DNA from: a virus
DNA: 22,201 nt
Virus record (IMG/VR): IMGVR_UViG_3300046820_000223
Span: 1 to 22,201 of that record
Strand: one strand, 5' to 3'
Shown here in pieces: positions 20,105 to 22,201 of this stretch. Numbering within the stretch: position 1 is the first letter of the stretch; each line of letters begins with the position of its first letter. The notes beneath the pieces are model-generated. The model was not told the origin of the DNA and did not search any database. It saw nothing but the letters and a program-made list of their open reading frames with translations. The position numbers were made by a program, and so were the translations under genes.

Positions 20105-20372
20105 GTCGTGCATCAGACTGCTCCGCTCTTGCTATTCTATCTAAATCTGGGGGTATGCCTAAGGCATGGCTAACTTTGGTGTCGATTCTAATTACATCAT
20201 GGTTCATGGCAGCTACACGCTTATCAAGAGCCATAATGATTCCCTGCATAGACTTAACAGATGATGTTACACCAGCTAAGATAAACTTTAGGGTAAGAAA
20301 TACGAAATATCCGCCAGCGATCGCTGCGGCAATTGGAAAGCCAACTTCGGCTACAATCTTGAAAAATTCCAT
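20097..20372 (-). CDS. One-TM coiled-coil membrane protein (paralog of 19753-20040)
   Basis: 91 residues from the ATG at 20372. TM helix: GFPIAAAIAGGYFVFLTLKF (11-30). A helical tail follows with DKRVAAMNHDVIRIDTKVSHAL, in which D-R-x3-N-x-D-IR-x3-KV-x3-L is shared with the downstream protein (D-R-x3-D-N-D-LIR-x3-KV). The GFPI-AA...GYF opening is also shared. It may oligomerise in the inner membrane and could be part of a holin-like, sensor or scaffold complex. It is the first gene after a possible promoter at 20392-20412. Confidence 0.72.
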   Translation of the reverse strand: MEFFKIVAEVGFPIAAAIAGGYFVFLTLKFILAGVTSSVKSMQGIIMALDKRVAAMNHDVIRIDTKVSHALGIPPDLDRIARAEQSDARRD

Positions 20373-20391
20373 TCTAAATCCACTTGTTGTT

Positions 20392-20412
20392 ATAATTATA
20401 GGACTACAAGTA
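20392..20412 (-). promoter_or_regulatory. Possible promoter before the curli block
   Basis: The minus strand contains TATAAT (20397-20392) about 20 bases before the ATG at 20372, in the 47-base gap after the oxygenase gene. The -35 region is poor (TTAAGC at 17 bases). CTAAATA just upstream (about 20415-20409) resembles a degenerate T4-type late element. Either a weak sigma70 or a phage late promoter is possible. Confidence 0.35.
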
Positions 20413-20419
20413 TTTAGGC

Positions 20420-20965
20420 TTAAAGGAAGTTGTAATTTATAATAATTCTTGGGTTTTTGGTTGGGGGTTGTCCAGCATGATAATTATCACCAGAAAATAA
20501 TACCATTCTCCCACGCTTAGATTCTACCTTTTTAGTCACATAAAATGACTTATCAAAGAATAATGTGTATGCATCAGAATCATTGGCGTAATATAAAGCT
20601 ACCATATGAGGGGTGTAACTATCCACATGTGGAGTATTGTATTGGTTTTCTTCTCTGGATTGTGGAAGTTGTAGATTAGCTTTAATTCTAATAAGTTTAC
20701 GAATTGGTGTATTAGTCCTCAAGCAGAACTGCTCAAGAATTGTTGCTCCGATTGGATATTGAGGAGAGTTTGGTTTGTCTATAAACAAGAAGTTAGTTAG
20801 CTGAACACCTTCTATTGTGTTGGAATCAGCATACTTATTATAGACATCAGAGGTAACACTGGCATGATTATCTGCTGTTGACAGATACCATGGCATTGAT
20901 GTTAGTTGATGTTCAAATTTCGAGACCTCAGCATCACTAAAAACATTATCAAATACTGTAATCAT
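20420..20965 (-). CDS. 2OG-Fe(II) oxygenase (prolyl-hydroxylase-like)
   Basis: 181 residues. The Fe(II) triad is H113-x-D115 in TPHVDSYTPH and H163 in SGDNYHAGQPP, and R173 in PRIIINYNF is placed to bind the 2-oxoglutarate carboxylate. This is the standard P4H-like set at the usual spacing. Such genes are frequent in marine T4-like phages, where the target is unknown (protein, nucleotide or small molecule). No signal peptide. Its ATG overlaps the stop of the 4-TM gene (ATGA). Confidence 0.85.
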   Translation of the reverse strand: MITVFDNVFSDAEVSKFEHQLTSMPWYLSTADNHASVTSDVYNKYADSNTIEGVQLTNFLFIDKPNSPQYPIGATILEQFCLRTNTPIRKLIRIKANLQLPQSREENQYNTPHVDSYTPHMVALYYANDSDAYTLFFDKSFYVTKKVESKRGRMVLFSGDNYHAGQPPTKNPRIIINYNFL

Positions 20966-21942
20966 CTAAGTGGTTGACGTGGTGGTTTCTCTGGTAGGTG
21001 TTCGACATGAGCATGATCTGACATAACTACACCAGAATCCAAGTCGACCAAGTGTTTGGTTGTAGCATGGTGGTGTGTTTCTATCTTGGCTTCTTTAGGT
21101 TTAAAGAAGTCCTTTATTATGTTCTTTGATTCTTCTGGCAATGGAGTAGGTTTTATTTCGGCAGTTCCAGAGAATAATTCTAATCCAATGTCTTCTTTCT
21201 CACGTTTCATATTCCAGTTTGCAGCAATTAACATAAGAACTGCCAACGGATCGAACACGAGAACAATCATAATAATAACCCAGCGGACTGACTTTTCTAA
21301 GACATCTTCCTCTGGGTTATCCCCATATATTAATGCTGCGATGTACTTGATCGGACCGACTTCGGCTTCGACTTTTCGGACTTCGCTGGCGATTGGCGCA
21401 CGCTCTTCGTTGAGCTTTGCGATCTTGGTTTGCGTGTCACCGATTTCTTTGAGGATTCTGGCTCGGTCTTTTTGCTGTCCTCTACGGATGGCGATTGCTC
21501 GATCGGCACCTGCTGCGTCGGTTGTTCTACTGATGGTTTGATCAACCTGCTGATCCAGCTGATTAAGTTCTTTACGAGTTGCATTTAGGTTCTCCTTTTC
21601 TGTTTTAATCTTTTCATCAATTAATGCCAACTTAGCAGCAACTTCTCCTGTTGGAACTGCCTGATCTAAGTGTGCCTTTGATAGATATCCAAAGATACCC
21701 ATTGACGTTAATAGCATTAATACTGTTAGTGCGATTGTGAAGTAAACCTTCATCAACTTTGGAATTTCTTTCCATGAACGATACAACCATGAAGCGACAA
21801 CTAGCTTTGATGCTTCGAGTAAAGTTCCCATAATAAAGATGGGTATAACCGCTGCAGAGAAAATCGCCAGCAGTCCCATCACTGAATAGTAAGCAGCACA
21901 GGCTGATAAAGCCAACGCTGTTATGAATAGTAGTTTTGTCAT
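20962..21942 (-). CDS. Four-TM membrane protein with long coiled coil, 326 aa
   Basis: N-terminal helices at about 4-20, 22-44 and 66-87, then a long charged coiled coil (about 100-195, rich in K, E, R and Q with heptads), a fourth helix (about 222-243), and a hydrophilic tail with HHHATTKH and a second His-rich stretch. The order 3 TM, coiled coil, 1 TM resembles DUF4407-type proteins. The location of the coiled coil relative to the membrane depends on topology. I recall this type in pelagiphages, without a function. It begins at the end of the GIY-YIG-associated gene (ATGA) and leads into the oxygenase. Confidence 0.75.
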   Translation of the reverse strand: MTKLLFITALALSACAAYYSVMGLLAIFSAAVIPIFIMGTLLEASKLVVASWLYRSWKEIPKLMKVYFTIALTVLMLLTSMGIFGYLSKAHLDQAVPTGEVAAKLALIDEKIKTEKENLNATRKELNQLDQQVDQTISRTTDAAGADRAIAIRRGQQKDRARILKEIGDTQTKIAKLNEERAPIASEVRKVEAEVGPIKYIAALIYGDNPEEDVLEKSVRWVIIMIVLVFDPLAVLMLIAANWNMKREKEDIGLELFSGTAEIKPTPLPEESKNIIKDFFKPKEAKIETHHHATTKHLVDLDSGVVMSDHAHVEHLPEKPPRQPLR

Positions 21943-22201
21943 AGTTTGTTTTTAATATGAGAACCGTGAACTCTTACAGATATTTGTCCATTGTAGTAGT
22001 CGTCAGATTCTAATACCTTTCTTCCAAACTGCTCACGTGCTTCTATGTATGAGCATTCAGCCTTAGATTTACAATAGAAAAGAATCTCTCTTATGAAGTT
22101 TTCTTTACCAAGTAATTCTATATCTTTGTTCAATTCAATAGAAGATCCATAATAATCCATCCAATCAGAATCAATCTTTGATTTGATTTTCTTTTTCTTT
22201 T
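21939..22201 (-). CDS. GIY-YIG-associated type phage protein, C-terminal part (cut by window edge)
   Basis: The frame is open without a stop from base 22201 down to the TGA at 21939. An internal ATG at 22160 gives 73 residues, but the codons ahead read KKKIKSKIDSDWMDYYGSS, and the DSDW--YYGSS segment is continuous with the family pattern, so I believe the gene starts outside the window. The pattern (S-W--YYGSS---L--DI---GKENF-REIL, then C-SK-ECSYIEA-EQF---VL-SDDYYN) matches the C-terminal region of small GIY-YIG/homing-endonuclease-like proteins of T4-like phages. The catalytic part is not in view. Whether it is an active nuclease cannot be said. Confidence 0.6.
   Translation of the reverse strand, partial: KKKKIKSKIDSDWMDYYGSSIELNKDIELLGKENFIREILFYCKSKAECSYIEAREQFGRKVLESDDYYNGQISVRVHGSHIKNKL

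Noticed and set aside
21056-21541. A 161-codon plus-strand frame
   Set aside because: Antisense to the coiled coil of the 4-TM protein; Ser/Ile-rich shadow with no start signal.
21330-21584. An 84-codon minus-strand frame rich in Ser, Lys and Pro
   Set aside because: It lies wholly inside the coiled-coil part of the 4-TM gene in another frame; its biased composition is a by-product of the repeated Lys/Glu/Arg codons.
1-22201. Bacterial chromosome rather than phage
   Set aside because: CsgG, FecR and cyclase are bacterial in kind, but they sit in an unbroken one-strand array with RNase H, DsbA, MazG-like, YubB-like and many tiny phage-type genes with phage-like overlaps.

Overview
The window reads as a stretch of a T4-like myovirus genome, most likely from a marine phage that infects a Gram-negative host. 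Every gene I can support is on the minus strand. Genes are packed with 1-100 bp overlaps or gaps of a few bases, the DNA is AT-rich, and recognisable T4-type genes are present: the RNase H/FEN-type exonuclease, a DsbA-like late-transcription accessory protein, dCMP deaminase, a MazG-like pyrophosphohydrolase and several small proteins of a kind I associate with pelagiphages and cyanophages. No rRNA, tRNA, CRISPR array, transposase or integrase was seen. There is no gene-free stretch over about 120 bp.

Reading in transcription order (right to left): 22201-20420 holds an edge-truncated GIY-YIG-associated type protein, a 4-TM coiled-coil membrane protein and a 2OG-Fe(II) oxygenase. From 20372 to 12314 comes the most striking block: two tandem-related one-TM proteins, a CxxC/CxxC micro-ORF, CsgF, an autotransporter-like outer-membrane protein, CsgG, a curlin-repeat protein, a FecR-domain protein whose C-terminus also looks curlin-like, a lipoprotein, a small soluble protein and a CHASE2 adenylate cyclase. 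It ends in a strong hairpin terminator (12268-12290). This looks like a phage-borne amyloid-export cassette with an attached cAMP-signalling module.

A near-consensus sigma70 promoter (12225-12253) then starts a string of small nucleotide-metabolism and regulatory genes (12194-9907): a one-TM protein, a helix-turn-helix-like protein, MazG-like protein, Cys-based phosphatase, several small proteins, a membrane protein interrupted by an in-frame UGA, and DsbA. Next is a three-gene metabolic island (9935-7697), a class IV aminotransferase between two alpha/beta hydrolases. A second promoter with perfect consensus boxes (7686-7714) drives a 367-residue unknown protein, a small exported protein, RNase H and a DUF6433-like protein. 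A third such promoter (4962-4990), enclosed by an 8-bp inverted repeat, drives a YubB/Api92-like protein and dCMP deaminase.

A fourth promoter (3958-3986) drives an AhpC/AhpD antioxidant pair, followed by an unknown protein, an asparagine-synthetase-like PP-loop protein lacking the glutaminase domain, an HxD...H oxygenase-like protein, and the N-terminal part of a sodium:solute symporter that runs off the left edge. Together the accessory genes suggest that the phage remodels the host envelope (curli pore, amyloid, OM protein), host signalling (cAMP), redox defence and small-molecule uptake or metabolism during infection. These functional roles are inferred from family membership and gene order.
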